Below, in pieces: positions 25,824-34,702 of a stretch of DNA of 64,000 nucleotides; position 1 is the stretch's first letter, and every line of letters starts with the position of its first letter. The DNA lies in NCBI RefSeq assembly GCF_001425085.1, contig NZ_LMDN01000004.1:186001-250000 (forward strand), given 5' to 3'. The notes under the pieces were generated by a model that worked only from the letters and a program-made list of their open reading frames with translations, made no database searches and was not told the DNA's origin. The translations under genes and the position numbers were made by a program. The DNA comes from Leifsonia sp. Root4 (GTDB taxonomy: Bacteria; Actinomycetota; Actinomycetes; Actinomycetales; Microbacteriaceae).

Positions 25824-26831
25824 TCAGCCTGCCGTCGAGGCCCGCACGACGAGCTCGGGCTGGAACACGATCTGCTCGCGTACGAACTCCGTGCCGCCGG
25901 CCGCTTCACGAAGCAACAGATCGACGGCGGTTGAACCGATGAGCGTGCTCGGCTGCCGAATCGAGCTGAGTGGTACCACCGTGGCGGCGGCGAAGTCGAT
26001 GTCGTCGTATCCGATCAGCGCGACATCCTGTGGCACCCGCACCTCGCCGAGCATCGTCAGCGCCTGCAGGATTCCGACCGCGAGCAGATCGTTCGCGGCG
26101 AACACGGCCTCGGGCCTGGCGAACGCGGCCCGGTCGCGTAGCGCGTCGCCGACGGCCCGCCCGTGCAGCACGGTGAGGCCATCGGAATCGATCACCTCGA
26201 GGCTCGCGCCGTAGACCTCGTCGACGGCGTTCTGCGCCCCTCGGAGACGGTCGGACACCTGCCGGATGCTGTTCGGCCCGCCAACGAAGGCGATGCGGCG
26301 CCGACCGAGGTCGAGCAGGTGCCGCACGGCCAGATAACCGCCGGCGACGTCGTCGACGGAGACGGAGGAGAATTCCTGCGCGCCATCCTGCCGGTCGACC
26401 AGCACGACTGCGGTTCCGCGCTCGCGCAGCGTGCGCAGTCGACTCAGGTCTTCGCTCAGAGGCGAGATGAGCACGCCGTGCACGCGCTGCTCTTGGAACA
26501 GGTCGACGTAGGCGGCCTCTCGCTCCGGCTTCTCGTCGCTGTTTCCGAGCAGCACGGAGAGCGCACCCTCGGCGGCGCGATCTTCTGCGCCACGGGCGAC
26601 GTCGGTGAAGAACGGATTGCGCACGTCGAGCACGATCAGACCGATGCTGTGGCTCTGCCCGGCACGGAGCTGTCTGGCCGCCTCATTGCGCACGAAGCCG
26701 AGTTCTGCCACGGCGCGTTGCACGCGCTCCACAGTGACGGGCGACACCTTCTCTGGCCTGTTCAGAACGTTTGAGACGGTCCCAACGGAGACGCCGGCCA
26801 AAGCCGCGACCTCGCGAACGCTCACAGTCAC
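25824..26831 (-). CDS. LacI-family regulator (rhamnose locus, 1)
   Basis: Repressor with an N-terminal helix-turn-helix (SVREVAALAGVSVGTVSNVLNRPE) and a sugar-binding effector domain. The GTG at 26831 has GGAGG 9 nt upstream; the longer frame to 26870 lacks support. It follows the GH42 gene on the same strand within 50 bp. Its effector domain resembles the second LacI protein at 39273 (both share GYDDIDFAAA and a following SI-QP block). The TGAAWCGWTTCA sites upstream of GH42, rhaM, rhaI and the ABC operon are the likely targets of one or both. Confidence 0.9.
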   Translation of the reverse strand: MTVSVREVAALAGVSVGTVSNVLNRPEKVSPVTVERVQRAVAELGFVRNEAARQLRAGQSHSIGLIVLDVRNPFFTDVARGAEDRAAEGALSVLLGNSDEKPEREAAYVDLFQEQRVHGVLISPLSEDLSRLRTLRERGTAVVLVDRQDGAQEFSSVSVDDVAGGYLAVRHLLDLGRRRIAFVGGPNSIRQVSDRLRGAQNAVDEVYGASLEVIDSDGLTVLHGRAVGDALRDRAAFARPEAVFAANDLLAVGILQALTMLGEVRVPQDVALIGYDDIDFAAATVVPLSSIRQPSTLIGSTAVDLLLREAAGGTEFVREQIVFQPELVVRASTAG

Positions 26832-26876
26832 TCGATCAACCCTCCAGATTGCGACGCGACGAGGGCACACGTCGAC

Positions 26877-28982
26877 TCATCGAATACTAGGCCACGGTTG
26901 CGCGCTGCCCTGAAACGACTCAACCTCGGTGTCGAGCAGCACGAAGCCGAATGGTTCGAGCGTGAACTCGCGGGCAGCGAGGACGCCGTCGTCCGTCGGA
27001 CACGACAGCTCGCTGCAGCCCAGGACAACTCCGCTCGGGACCGGCACCGTCGCCGACGCCGCTCCGTGATTGATCACTGCCACGACATCGCCGCGCCGAA
27101 TCGCCTCGACCATGGGCGGCAGCCCGGCGAGCACCGGCTCGACACCGCTCTCGGCCACAAGGTGCTCCGCGATGAGTGCGCAGCCGGCATCATCGGGGAT
27201 CGTCGCCAGGTAGTACGCGGCGCCGTCACCGTGTCGATTGACGGTGAATGCCGCGTCGCCGTCGCGGCGACCGCCAGTGAACGCCCCCAGTTGGGTCGCT
27301 CCATCGAGGTGGATCTCTTCGGCCAGCAGCGTGCCGGTGACGACCCCGAGCGGTGAGCTGAATGGCGCGAAGACCTGTCCGGGTCCCGTTGCTGCTGCCG
27401 GCGATGAGGACGAGTCGCCTGCAGACGCAGCTGTTGCGACCGCAGCACCCGGCGCGACCAGCGCGCCGAAGTCCTCGAGCCGGATCCCGAGTGCCTCTCC
27501 GAGCTGAGTGAGATAGCCACCGTCCCTGAACGCGTCGTTCTCGTCGACGACGTCGGAGAACGCGGTGACGAGCAGGTGCCCGCCCCCCTCGACGTAGGAG
27601 AGCAGATTCGCAGCATCCACGGACGTCAGCAGGTAGAGCTGGGGTGCGATGACGGCCTTGTACCGACCCAGTTCTGCTCCGGGATGCACGATGTCGAGCT
27701 GCACGTTCATGCGGTGGAAAGCCGCATACCACCGCTGCACCAACGCGGGGTAGTCCAGCGCTGTTGGGTGGTCCGGGTTGTCGATCGCCCACCAGTTCTG
27801 CCAGTCGAAGACCAGCGCCACCGTGGCGTCCCTGGCACCGACGGGTAGCTGCGGCAGAGCGCCAAGCGCGGCGCCAAGCGCCGTCACCTCGCGCCAGGTG
27901 CGCGTATCCGTCCCAGCCTGCGGCAGCATCGCGGAGTGGAACTTCTCGCTCCCGGCCCGTGATTGCCGCCACTGGAAGAACAGCACTCCGTCGGCTCCAC
28001 GCGCGACCGCCTGCATGCTGAGCGCGGCCATCTGGCCAGGTGCCTTGGGGGCGTTCGTCGGCCGCCAGTTCAACGCGCTGGTCGCCTGCTCCATCAGGAT
28101 CCACGGTACGTCCGGCTTGAAGGAGCGCATCAGGTCGCGGGCGAACGCCGCGGAACGGAACGACTCGGGGTCATTGGGATCCGGATAGCAATCGTCGCTG
28201 ATGATGTCCATCTCCGCGGCCCACCGCCAGTAGTCGGCAGGCGGGAACGCGCCCATGAAGTTGGTGGTGACGGGCTGAGTTGCGCCGGCAGCCCGGATAA
28301 TTCGCTTCTCCATCCGATAGAGCTCAAGCAGCGTGTCGGAGGTGAAACGCTTGAAGTCGAGTTGCCCGGCCGGGTTTCGGCTGTACGGCGCCTTGCGCGG
28401 CGGAACGATCTGCTCGAAGTCCGTGTAGAGCTGCGACCAGAAGGCCGTTCCCCACGCCGCGTTCAGCGCATCAATGGTCGAATACTTGGCACGCAGCCAA
28501 TCGCGGAAGGCGTGCATCGCATTGTCGGAGTAGTCGTAGTGCAGGTGACAGCCATACTCGTTGTTGACGTGCCACATCACAATCGCGGGGTGCTCGGCGT
28601 ACCGCTCAACGAGAGCGGTGACGAGTTCTGACGCGAGCCGCCGGTAGACCGGTGAGCTCGGGGCGTAGGCCTGGCGGCTGCCCGGCCAGAACACGGTGCC
28701 GTCCTCGTCGCGAGGAAGCATCTCCGGGTATGCGGATGTGGCCCATGGCGGCGGTGAAGCCGTTGCCGTCGCGAGGTCGACGGCGATTCCGCCAGCGTGC
28801 AACAGTTCAATCACCGTGTCGAGCCACTCCCAGTCGAAGACGCCCTCCGCCGGCTGGATGCGCGACCAGGCGAAGATGCCGATGCTCACCATCGTGACCC
28901 CGGCCTCGCGCATCTTGGCGACATCGTCGTGCCAGGTCTCCTCCGGCCACTGCTCTGGGTTGTAATCGCCGCCGTAGTACAT
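26877..28982 (-). CDS. GH42 beta-galactosidase
   Basis: Retaining family-42 glycoside hydrolase, 701 residues. The signature MYYGGDYNPEQWPEETWHDD opens the TIM barrel. Acid/base is Glu142 in WHVNNEYG, and the nucleophile is Glu298 in WILMEQAT. A trimerisation domain and a C-terminal beta-domain follow. No signal peptide is seen, so it acts on imported oligosaccharides. The ATG at 28982 has GGAGAG 9 nt upstream; a longer frame running to 29231 crosses the promoter. In this locus its substrate is probably a galactosyl residue on a rhamnose-containing glycan. Confidence 0.93.
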   Translation of the reverse strand: MYYGGDYNPEQWPEETWHDDVAKMREAGVTMVSIGIFAWSRIQPAEGVFDWEWLDTVIELLHAGGIAVDLATATASPPPWATSAYPEMLPRDEDGTVFWPGSRQAYAPSSPVYRRLASELVTALVERYAEHPAIVMWHVNNEYGCHLHYDYSDNAMHAFRDWLRAKYSTIDALNAAWGTAFWSQLYTDFEQIVPPRKAPYSRNPAGQLDFKRFTSDTLLELYRMEKRIIRAAGATQPVTTNFMGAFPPADYWRWAAEMDIISDDCYPDPNDPESFRSAAFARDLMRSFKPDVPWILMEQATSALNWRPTNAPKAPGQMAALSMQAVARGADGVLFFQWRQSRAGSEKFHSAMLPQAGTDTRTWREVTALGAALGALPQLPVGARDATVALVFDWQNWWAIDNPDHPTALDYPALVQRWYAAFHRMNVQLDIVHPGAELGRYKAVIAPQLYLLTSVDAANLLSYVEGGGHLLVTAFSDVVDENDAFRDGGYLTQLGEALGIRLEDFGALVAPGAAVATAASAGDSSSSPAAATGPGQVFAPFSSPLGVVTGTLLAEEIHLDGATQLGAFTGGRRDGDAAFTVNRHGDGAAYYLATIPDDAGCALIAEHLVAESGVEPVLAGLPPMVEAIRRGDVVAVINHGAASATVPVPSGVVLGCSELSCPTDDGVLAAREFTLEPFGFVLLDTEVESFQGSAQPWPSIR

Positions 28983-29051
28983 GAAAATCGACTCTCCGTC
29001 GCTGCGCTGAAACGTTCTGGCTGGGCGCGCTGAGCACCCGCAATCACCATA

Positions 29052-29067
29052 CATGAATCGATTCATG
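29052..29067. promoter_or_regulatory. Rhamnose-regulon operator, GH42 / mutarotase gap
   Basis: CATGAATCGATTCATG is a perfect 16-bp palindrome in the divergent promoter region of GH42 and the mutarotase gene. The core TGAATCGATTCA recurs at 39219, and variants occur at 29578 and 39207. Confidence 0.85.
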
Positions 29068-29153
29068 AGAGTGTGGTGAGGCGTCGATTTTCGGCGGCGG
29101 CGTTGCGACAACGGTCGGAACCAGCACGCGCGACGCCAGAAAGGCACAACGTC

Positions 29154-29513
29154 ATGAGCTCCTCCCCCACCCGCGTCTGCTTCCACCTGCAGGTGAAACC
29201 CCACCGCCTGGCCGAGTACGCGGAACGCCATGCTGCCGTCTGGCCAGACATGCTTCTCGCGATCGAGGCTGCGGGGAGGAGGAACTACTCACTGTTCCTG
29301 CGCGAAGACGGGCTGTTGATCGGGTACTACGAGACGGATGACGATGCAGCCGCGCAGGCTGCACTCGAAGCCGACCTGCGTACCGCCGCGTGGGAGGCAC
29401 AGATGAGCGAATTCTTCGTCACCCTCGGCGGCCGCCCTGATCAGAGTGCCCCCCGACTCGCCGAGGTATTCAACCTCGAGGACCAGCTCACGGCCATTGT
29501 GGCGGCCGACTGA
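29154..29513 (+). CDS. rhaM: L-rhamnose mutarotase
   Basis: Interconverts the alpha and beta anomers of L-rhamnose, giving the isomerase its preferred form. The 119-residue protein has the dimeric ferredoxin-like fold; the active-site His is in RHAAVWPDM, the Tyr in NYSLFL, and the C-terminal WEAQMSEFF block is conserved. ATG at 29154 is preferred over the longer frame to 29073, because the conserved N-terminus RVCFHLQVKP starts at residue 7 from it. It is followed by rhaI and is divergent from GH42. Confidence 0.92.
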   Translation: MSSSPTRVCFHLQVKPHRLAEYAERHAAVWPDMLLAIEAAGRRNYSLFLREDGLLIGYYETDDDAAAQAALEADLRTAAWEAQMSEFFVTLGGRPDQSAPRLAEVFNLEDQLTAIVAAD

Positions 29514-29548
29514 GCCAGGCCCTTCCCACCGGTCCCCCGGCGCAGGAC

Positions 29549-29577
29549 TTGAGTATTGCGCTACTTTCGCGCATCAT
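29549..29577 (+). promoter_or_regulatory. Promoter of the rhamnose isomerase gene
   Basis: A -35 TTGAGT at 29549-29554, a 17-bp spacer and -10 CATCAT at 29572-29577 lie immediately before the operator at 29578, so repressor binding would cover the transcription start. Confidence 0.65.
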
Positions 29578-29589
29578 TGAAACGATTCA
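29578..29589. promoter_or_regulatory. Rhamnose-regulon operator upstream of rhaI
   Basis: TGAAACGATTCA fits the TGAAWCGWTTCA consensus found at 29052, 39207 and 39219. It lies 29 bp before the isomerase start codon. Confidence 0.8.
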
Positions 29590-29617
29590 GAACACCCACA
29601 ACGGAAAGCGGCTTTTC

Positions 29618-30799
29618 ATGACCACCTTCGACTCCATCGCCGGCCAGCTCGACGGCCAGGCCATCGAGCTTCCCTCGTGGGCGTTCGGCAACTCGGGCAC
29701 CCGCTTCAAGGTGTTCGCCACCCCTGGCACTCCGCGCACGATCCAGGAAAAGCTCACGGATGCCGCCCAGGTGCACAAGCTCACCGGGCTCGCGCCGACC
29801 GTGGCCCTGCACATCCCGTGGGACAAGGTCGAGGACTACAGCGCGCTCCGCGACTTCGCGGCCGGCGTCGGCGTCGAGCTCGGGACAATCAACTCGAACA
29901 CGTTCCAGGACGACGACTACAAGTTCGGCAGCCTCACCCACACGGATGCAGCGGTTCGCCAGAAGGCCATCGACCACCACTTCGAGTGCATCGACATCAT
30001 GCACGCCACCGGCTCGAGCGATCTGAAGATCTGGCTCGCCGACGGCACCAACTACCCGGGGCAGGGCGACATCCGCGGCCGCCAGGACCGCCTCGCCGAG
30101 TCGCTGCGGGCCATCTACGACCGGCTTGGCGACGAGCAGCGCCTCGTGCTCGAGTACAAGTTCTTCGAGCCGGCGTTCTACCACACCGATGTTCCCGACT
30201 GGGGAACCAGCTACGCGCACGTGGCCGCCCTCGGCGAGAAGGCATTCGTCTGCCTCGACACCGGCCACCACGCGCCCGGCACGAACATCGAGTTCATCGT
30301 CGCCCAGCTGCTGCGCCTCGGCAAGCTCGGCTCCTTCGACTTCAACTCGCGCTTCTACGCCGATGACGACCTGATCGTTGGCGCCGCCGATCCGTTCCAG
30401 CTGTTCCGCATCATGTACGAGGTCGTGCGCGGAGGCGGCTACGCCCCGGCTGCCGAGAGCGGCACATCGCCCGTCGCGTTCATGCTCGACCAGTGCCACA
30501 ACGTCGAAGACAAGATCCCCGGACAGATCCGCTCCGTGCTCAACGTGCAGGAGATGACGGCGCGCGCGCTGCTCGTGGACCGGGCCGCTCTGGATGCCGC
30601 GCAGAACGCCGGCGATGTTCTCGGCGCCAACGCCATCATGATGGACGCGTTCTACACCGATGTGCGCGGGCCGCTCGCCGCGTGGCGCGAGTCCCGGCAG
30701 CTTCCGGCCGACCCGATGGCCGCCTATGCGGCATCCGGCTACCAGGCCCAGATCGCGGCCGAGCGCGTCGGCGGCACCCAGTCGAGCTGGGGCGCGTAG
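29618..30799 (+). CDS. rhaI: L-rhamnose isomerase
   Basis: Converts L-rhamnose to L-rhamnulose. The 393-residue protein belongs to the xylose-isomerase-like TIM-barrel type of rhamnose isomerase (Pseudomonas stutzeri type), not the E. coli RhaA type. Metal-binding acidic residues are in LEYKFFEPAFYHTD, LDTGHHAPGTN and FDFNSRFYADDDL. The ATG at 29618 gives a normal N-terminus, with GGAAAG upstream. It has its own promoter and operator. Confidence 0.92.
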   Translation: MTTFDSIAGQLDGQAIELPSWAFGNSGTRFKVFATPGTPRTIQEKLTDAAQVHKLTGLAPTVALHIPWDKVEDYSALRDFAAGVGVELGTINSNTFQDDDYKFGSLTHTDAAVRQKAIDHHFECIDIMHATGSSDLKIWLADGTNYPGQGDIRGRQDRLAESLRAIYDRLGDEQRLVLEYKFFEPAFYHTDVPDWGTSYAHVAALGEKAFVCLDTGHHAPGTNIEFIVAQLLRLGKLGSFDFNSRFYADDDLIVGAADPFQLFRIMYEVVRGGGYAPAAESGTSPVAFMLDQCHNVEDKIPGQIRSVLNVQEMTARALLVDRAALDAAQNAGDVLGANAIMMDAFYTDVRGPLAAWRESRQLPADPMAAYAASGYQAQIAAERVGGTQSSWGA

Positions 30800-30817
30800 C
30801 ACGCAACGCTCCAGCAA

Positions 30818-30874
30818 CGAGAGTGCAGAATACGCTCCGCATCCGCGCGATACACCGCGTTTTCTGCACTCTCG
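30818..30874. other. Long intercistronic hairpin between rhaI and the aldolase gene
   Basis: CGAGAGTGCAGAA (30818-30830) pairs exactly with TTCTGCACTCTCG (30862-30874), and the pairing continues inwards through TACGC / GCGTT with one mismatch, giving an 18-bp stem. It fills the gap between two genes that should be co-expressed. No T run follows, so it is more likely an RNA-processing or stability element, or a mobile palindrome, than a terminator. Confidence 0.75.
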
Positions 30875-30917
30875 CCACCGCCACACTTCAGATATCTGTA
30901 ACGAAAGCAGCGACACC

Positions 30918-32954
30918 ATGACGAACCAGGCAGCAGCAGACCTCATCGCCCGCAGCAACCGGCTCGGCGCCGACCCCAAGAACACCAACTACGCCGGCGG
31001 CAACACGAGCGCCAAGGGCCTGGAAACCGACCCGGTCACGGGCGAGCAGGTCGAGTTGATGTGGGTCAAGGGCTCCGGCGGCGACCTCGGCACCCTGACC
31101 GAGAGCGGTCTGGCGGTGCTGCGGGTCGACCGTCTGCGCGCCCTCGTCGATGTCTACCCCGGGCTCGACCGCGAGGACGAGATGGTCGCCGCCTTCGACT
31201 ACACACTGCACGGCAAGGGCGGCGCTGCCCCCTCGATCGACACCGCCATGCACGGCCTCGTCGATGCCGCCCACGTGGACCACCTTCACCCGGACTCGGG
31301 CATCGCCATCGCGACCGCCGCCGACGGTGAGGCGCTGACCGCCACGATCTTCGGCGACAAGGTCGTCTGGGTTCCGTGGCGCCGCCCCGGGTTCCAGCTC
31401 GGGCTCGACATCGCCGCAATCAAGGCCGAGAACCCGGCCGCGATCGGCTGCATCCTCGGCGGCCACGGCATCACGGCGTGGGGCGACTCGAGCGAGGCGG
31501 CAGAGGCCAACTCACTGTGGATCATCGACACCGCTTCGGCCTACATCGCCGAACATTCAAAGGCCGAACCGTTCGGCCCGGCGCTCGACGGTTTCGCTGC
31601 GCTGCCGGAGGCGGAACGCCGCGCCAAGGCTGCAGCGCTCGCGCCCGTCATCCGCGGTCTGGCCTCGACCGACAAGCCGATGGTCGGCCACTTCACCGAC
31701 AGCGTCGAGGTTCTCGACTTCCTCGCCGCCAGCGAGCACCCGCGCCTGGCCGCGCTCGGCACCAGCTGCCCCGACCACTTCCTGCGTACCAAGGTCAAGC
31801 CGATGCTGCTCGACCTGCCCGCGGATGCCGGCATCGAGGCGTCGATCGCGCGGCTCGAGGAGCTGCACGCCGAGTACCGCGCCGACTACCAGGCCTACTA
31901 CGACCGCAACGCCGATGCGGAGAGCCCCGCCATCCGCGGCGCAGACCCGCTCATCGTTCTCGTGCCCGGGGTCGGCATGTTCAGCTACGGCGCCAACAAG
32001 CAGACGGCACGCGTCGCCGGCGAGTTCTACGTCAACGCCATCAATGTGATGCGCGGCGCGGAGGGCCTCTCCAGCTACGCCCCGATCGATGAGGCCGAGA
32101 AGTTCCGCATCGAGTACTGGGCCCTGGAAGAGGCGAAGCTGCAGCGGATGCCGAAGCCGAAGCCCCTCGCCAGCCGCATCGCGCTCGTCACGGGCGCGGC
32201 ATCCGGTATCGGCAAGGCCATCGCCGTGCGCCTGGCTGCCGAAGGCGCCTGCGTCGTGATCGCCGACCTCGACCTCGCCAAGGCACAGGCAGCGGCGGCC
32301 GAACTCGGCAGCACGGACGTCGCCATCGGCGTCGCGGCCGACGTCTCGAACGAGGCAGCGGTGCAGGCCGCGATCGATGCGGCCGTCTTGGCCTTCGGCG
32401 GCCTCGACCTCGTCGTCAACAACGCCGGGCTCTCGCTCTCCAAGGCGCTGCTGGACACCACCGAGGCCGACTGGGACCTGCAGCACAACGTGATGGCCAA
32501 GGGCTCCTTCCTGGTCTCGAAGAACGCGGCTCGCGTGCTCATCGCCCAGAAGCTCGGCGGCGACATCATCTACATCTCGAGCAAGAACTCCGTCTTCGCC
32601 GGGCCGAACAACGTCGCGTACTCGGCGACGAAGGCCGACCAGGCCCACCAGGTGCGGCTGCTGGCCGCCGAGCTCGGCGAGCACGGCATCAAGGTCAACG
32701 GCATCAACCCGGACGGCGTCGTGCGTGGCTCCGGCATCTTCGCCTCGGGCTGGGGCGCCAACCGTGCCGCCACCTACGGCATCGAGGAGGAGGACCTCGG
32801 CAAGTTCTACGCCCAGCGCACCATCCTTAAGCGCGAGGTCGTGCCGGAGAACGTCGCCAACGCCGTGTTCGTGCTCTGCTCGGCCGACCTCTCGCACACC
32901 ACCGGCCTGCACATCCCGGTCGACGCCGGCGTCGCGGCCGCCTTCCTGCGATGA
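30918..32954 (+). CDS. Bifunctional rhamnulose-1-phosphate aldolase / short-chain dehydrogenase
   Basis: Cleaves L-rhamnulose 1-phosphate to dihydroxyacetone phosphate and L-lactaldehyde, then oxidises lactaldehyde to lactate. The N-terminal class II aldolase domain (about residues 1-400) has the zinc ligands HLHPDSG and GHGI. The C-terminal SDR domain (about 420-678) shows the NAD motif VTGAASGIGKAIA, NNAG, and catalytic YSATK. The ATG at 30918 is preferred to upstream frames. This fused RhaE-RhaW type is common in actinobacteria and bacilli. The rhamnulokinase follows after a repeat. Confidence 0.92.
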   Translation: MTNQAAADLIARSNRLGADPKNTNYAGGNTSAKGLETDPVTGEQVELMWVKGSGGDLGTLTESGLAVLRVDRLRALVDVYPGLDREDEMVAAFDYTLHGKGGAAPSIDTAMHGLVDAAHVDHLHPDSGIAIATAADGEALTATIFGDKVVWVPWRRPGFQLGLDIAAIKAENPAAIGCILGGHGITAWGDSSEAAEANSLWIIDTASAYIAEHSKAEPFGPALDGFAALPEAERRAKAAALAPVIRGLASTDKPMVGHFTDSVEVLDFLAASEHPRLAALGTSCPDHFLRTKVKPMLLDLPADAGIEASIARLEELHAEYRADYQAYYDRNADAESPAIRGADPLIVLVPGVGMFSYGANKQTARVAGEFYVNAINVMRGAEGLSSYAPIDEAEKFRIEYWALEEAKLQRMPKPKPLASRIALVTGAASGIGKAIAVRLAAEGACVVIADLDLAKAQAAAAELGSTDVAIGVAADVSNEAAVQAAIDAAVLAFGGLDLVVNNAGLSLSKALLDTTEADWDLQHNVMAKGSFLVSKNAARVLIAQKLGGDIIYISSKNSVFAGPNNVAYSATKADQAHQVRLLAAELGEHGIKVNGINPDGVVRGSGIFASGWGANRAATYGIEEEDLGKFYAQRTILKREVVPENVANAVFVLCSADLSHTTGLHIPVDAGVAAAFLR

Positions 32955-32970
32955 GTGCCGCTCCGCGCCC

Positions 32971-33070
32971 GGGTCTCGATACGGCGCTGGCGCGCCTACT
33001 CGACCAGCGAAAGAGTCGCACCGCCGAAAACTCCGCTGGTCGAGTAGCGAGGAACGAGCGTATCGAGGCC
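32971..33070. repeat. Family-1 palindromic repeat, inverted arrangement
   Basis: GGTCTCGATACGG to CCTACTCGACCAGCG (32971-33008) is followed about 30 bp later by CGCTGGTCGAGTAGCGAGG to CGTATCGAGGCC. This is the same pair of arms as at 5009 in reversed order. It is the only copy between two co-directional genes, lying between the aldolase and rhamnulokinase genes. Confidence 0.85.
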
Positions 33071-33096
33071 AAGGCCCACCCTGCACGGAGCGCCGC

Positions 33097-34533
33097 ATGA
33101 GCGGCGGCACCGTCGCCGCCGTGGATCTCGGCGCGACGAGCGGACGCGTGATCGTGGCGAAGGTCGGGCAGCACACGCTCGACATGCGCACCGTCTCGCG
33201 CTTCACGAACACCCCGGTGCGAACGATCGACGGGCTGCACTGGAACGTGCTCGAGCTCTACCGCAGCGCCATGGCCGGCCTCGGCACGGCGCTGCGCGAG
33301 GAGCCGGAGCTCAGCAGCATCGGGATCGACTCGTGGGCGGTGGACTACGCGCTGATGCGGGGCGAGCGGATGCTGGGAACACCGTTCCACTATCGCGACG
33401 AGCGCACGCAGCGAGGCGTTGAGGCGGCACACGCCCTGGTGCCCCCTGCCGAGCTCTACGCCAGGAACGGGCTGCAGTTCTTGCCGTTCAACAGCCTCTA
33501 CCAACTCAGCACCGACCGCCTCGACGGTATGCTCGAGCTGGCGGACGGCGCGCTGCTCATCCCGGACCTGTTCGCCTACTGGCTCACCGGGCGCCGCGTC
33601 GCCGAGCGGAGCAACGCCTCGACGACCGGACTGCTCTCGGTGACGAGCGGCCAGTGGGACGCCGAGCTGCTTGCCCGGCTGAAGCTGCCGGCATCCATAC
33701 TGCCGCCGCTCGTCGACGCCGGCGCGCGCATCGGCACACTGCTGCCGGACGTCGCGGCCGAGCTCGGCGCGATGCGCCCGATCGACGTGATCGCCGTCGG
33801 CTCCCACGACACGGCCTCGGCCGTGCTCGCCGTGCCGATGCGGGCCGAGAGTTCCGCGTACATCTCCTGTGGCACCTGGGGCCTCGTCGGGCTCGAGCTT
33901 GAGCGGCCGGTGCTGAGCGAGGCGGCCAGGGAGGCCAACTTCACCAACGAGGGCGGCGTCGACGGCACCGTGCGCTTCCTGCACAACGTGATGGGGCTGT
34001 GGCTGCTCAGCGAGTCGGTGCGCACGTGGGAGAAGGCCGACGGCGCGAACATCAACCTCGTTGAGCTGCTCGCCGCGGCCGAGGCTGTCACCACGACGGT
34101 CGCCGTGTTCGACGCAAACGATCAGCGCTTCCTGGCGACCGGAGACCTGCCGCGACGCATCGCCGAGTACTGCGCAGAGCGCGGCCTGGCCGTTCCCGGC
34201 AGCCGCGCCGAATTCGTGCGCAGTATCATCGAGAGCCTGGCCCAGGCCTTCGCGGACGCCGTACGTACGGCGCAGAGCTTGGCCGATCGATCGGTGGAGG
34301 CGGTGCACATCGTGGGAGGCGGCTCTCAGAACGAGCTGCTCTGCCAGCTCACGGCAGACCGACTCGGCATTCCTGTGCTCGCCGGCCCTGTTGAGGCGAC
34401 CGCCCTCGGCAACGTCCTGGTCCAGGCACGCGCGCAGGGATTCGTCTCTGGCGGTCTCAGCGAGATGCGCCAGCTCGTCGCCGCGAACATACAGCCTCGT
34501 CGCTACGAACCGAGCGCCCGCTGGCAGGCCTGA
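33097..34533 (+). CDS. rhaB: Rhamnulokinase
   Basis: Phosphorylates L-rhamnulose at O-1 with ATP. FGGY-family sugar kinase of 478 residues: phosphate-1 motif VDLGATSGRVIVA at the N-terminus, LPFNSLYQLSTD and IPDLFAYWLTG in the first domain, the ATP-binding CGTWGLVG and the adenosine motif VHIVGGGSQNELLCQLTADRLG in the second. ATG at 33097 begins at the conserved N-terminus. It completes the pathway with mutarotase, isomerase and aldolase. Confidence 0.94.
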   Translation: MSGGTVAAVDLGATSGRVIVAKVGQHTLDMRTVSRFTNTPVRTIDGLHWNVLELYRSAMAGLGTALREEPELSSIGIDSWAVDYALMRGERMLGTPFHYRDERTQRGVEAAHALVPPAELYARNGLQFLPFNSLYQLSTDRLDGMLELADGALLIPDLFAYWLTGRRVAERSNASTTGLLSVTSGQWDAELLARLKLPASILPPLVDAGARIGTLLPDVAAELGAMRPIDVIAVGSHDTASAVLAVPMRAESSAYISCGTWGLVGLELERPVLSEAAREANFTNEGGVDGTVRFLHNVMGLWLLSESVRTWEKADGANINLVELLAAAEAVTTTVAVFDANDQRFLATGDLPRRIAEYCAERGLAVPGSRAEFVRSIIESLAQAFADAVRTAQSLADRSVEAVHIVGGGSQNELLCQLTADRLGIPVLAGPVEATALGNVLVQARAQGFVSGGLSEMRQLVAANIQPRRYEPSARWQA

Positions 34534-34580
34534 CGCTGCCGACCCGGCATCCATTCGCTTGCGGATGCCGACGGCTTCCC

Positions 34581-34699
34581 GTTGATTGAGCCTGTCGAAA
34601 TCGGCAGCGTGGTTTCGACAAGCTCAACCAACGGAGCGAGTGCTCAACCAGCGGAGCGAATCTCAACCAACGGAGCGAGTGCTCAACCAGCGGAGCGGA
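34581..34699. repeat. Family-3 repeats with a 20-bp tandem array
   Basis: TTGATTGAGCCTGTCGAAA and its inverted partner GTTTCGACAAGCTCAACC come first. Four head-to-tail units of 18-20 bp then follow (start positions 34622, 34642, 34662, 34681), alternating CTCAACCAACGGAGCGAGT and CTCAACCAGCGGAGCGAAT. It lies at the convergent junction of rhaB and the glycosidase-like gene. Confidence 0.85.
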
Positions 34700-34702
34700 G
34701 GC

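Noticed and set aside
29063-29251. N-terminal extension of the GH42 gene
   Set aside because: It crosses the operator palindrome and the divergent mutarotase start; the GH42 signature begins exactly at the ATG at 28982.
34622-34699. Possible CRISPR array
   Set aside because: Units of 18-20 bp lie directly head to tail without spacers; this is a simple tandem repeat.
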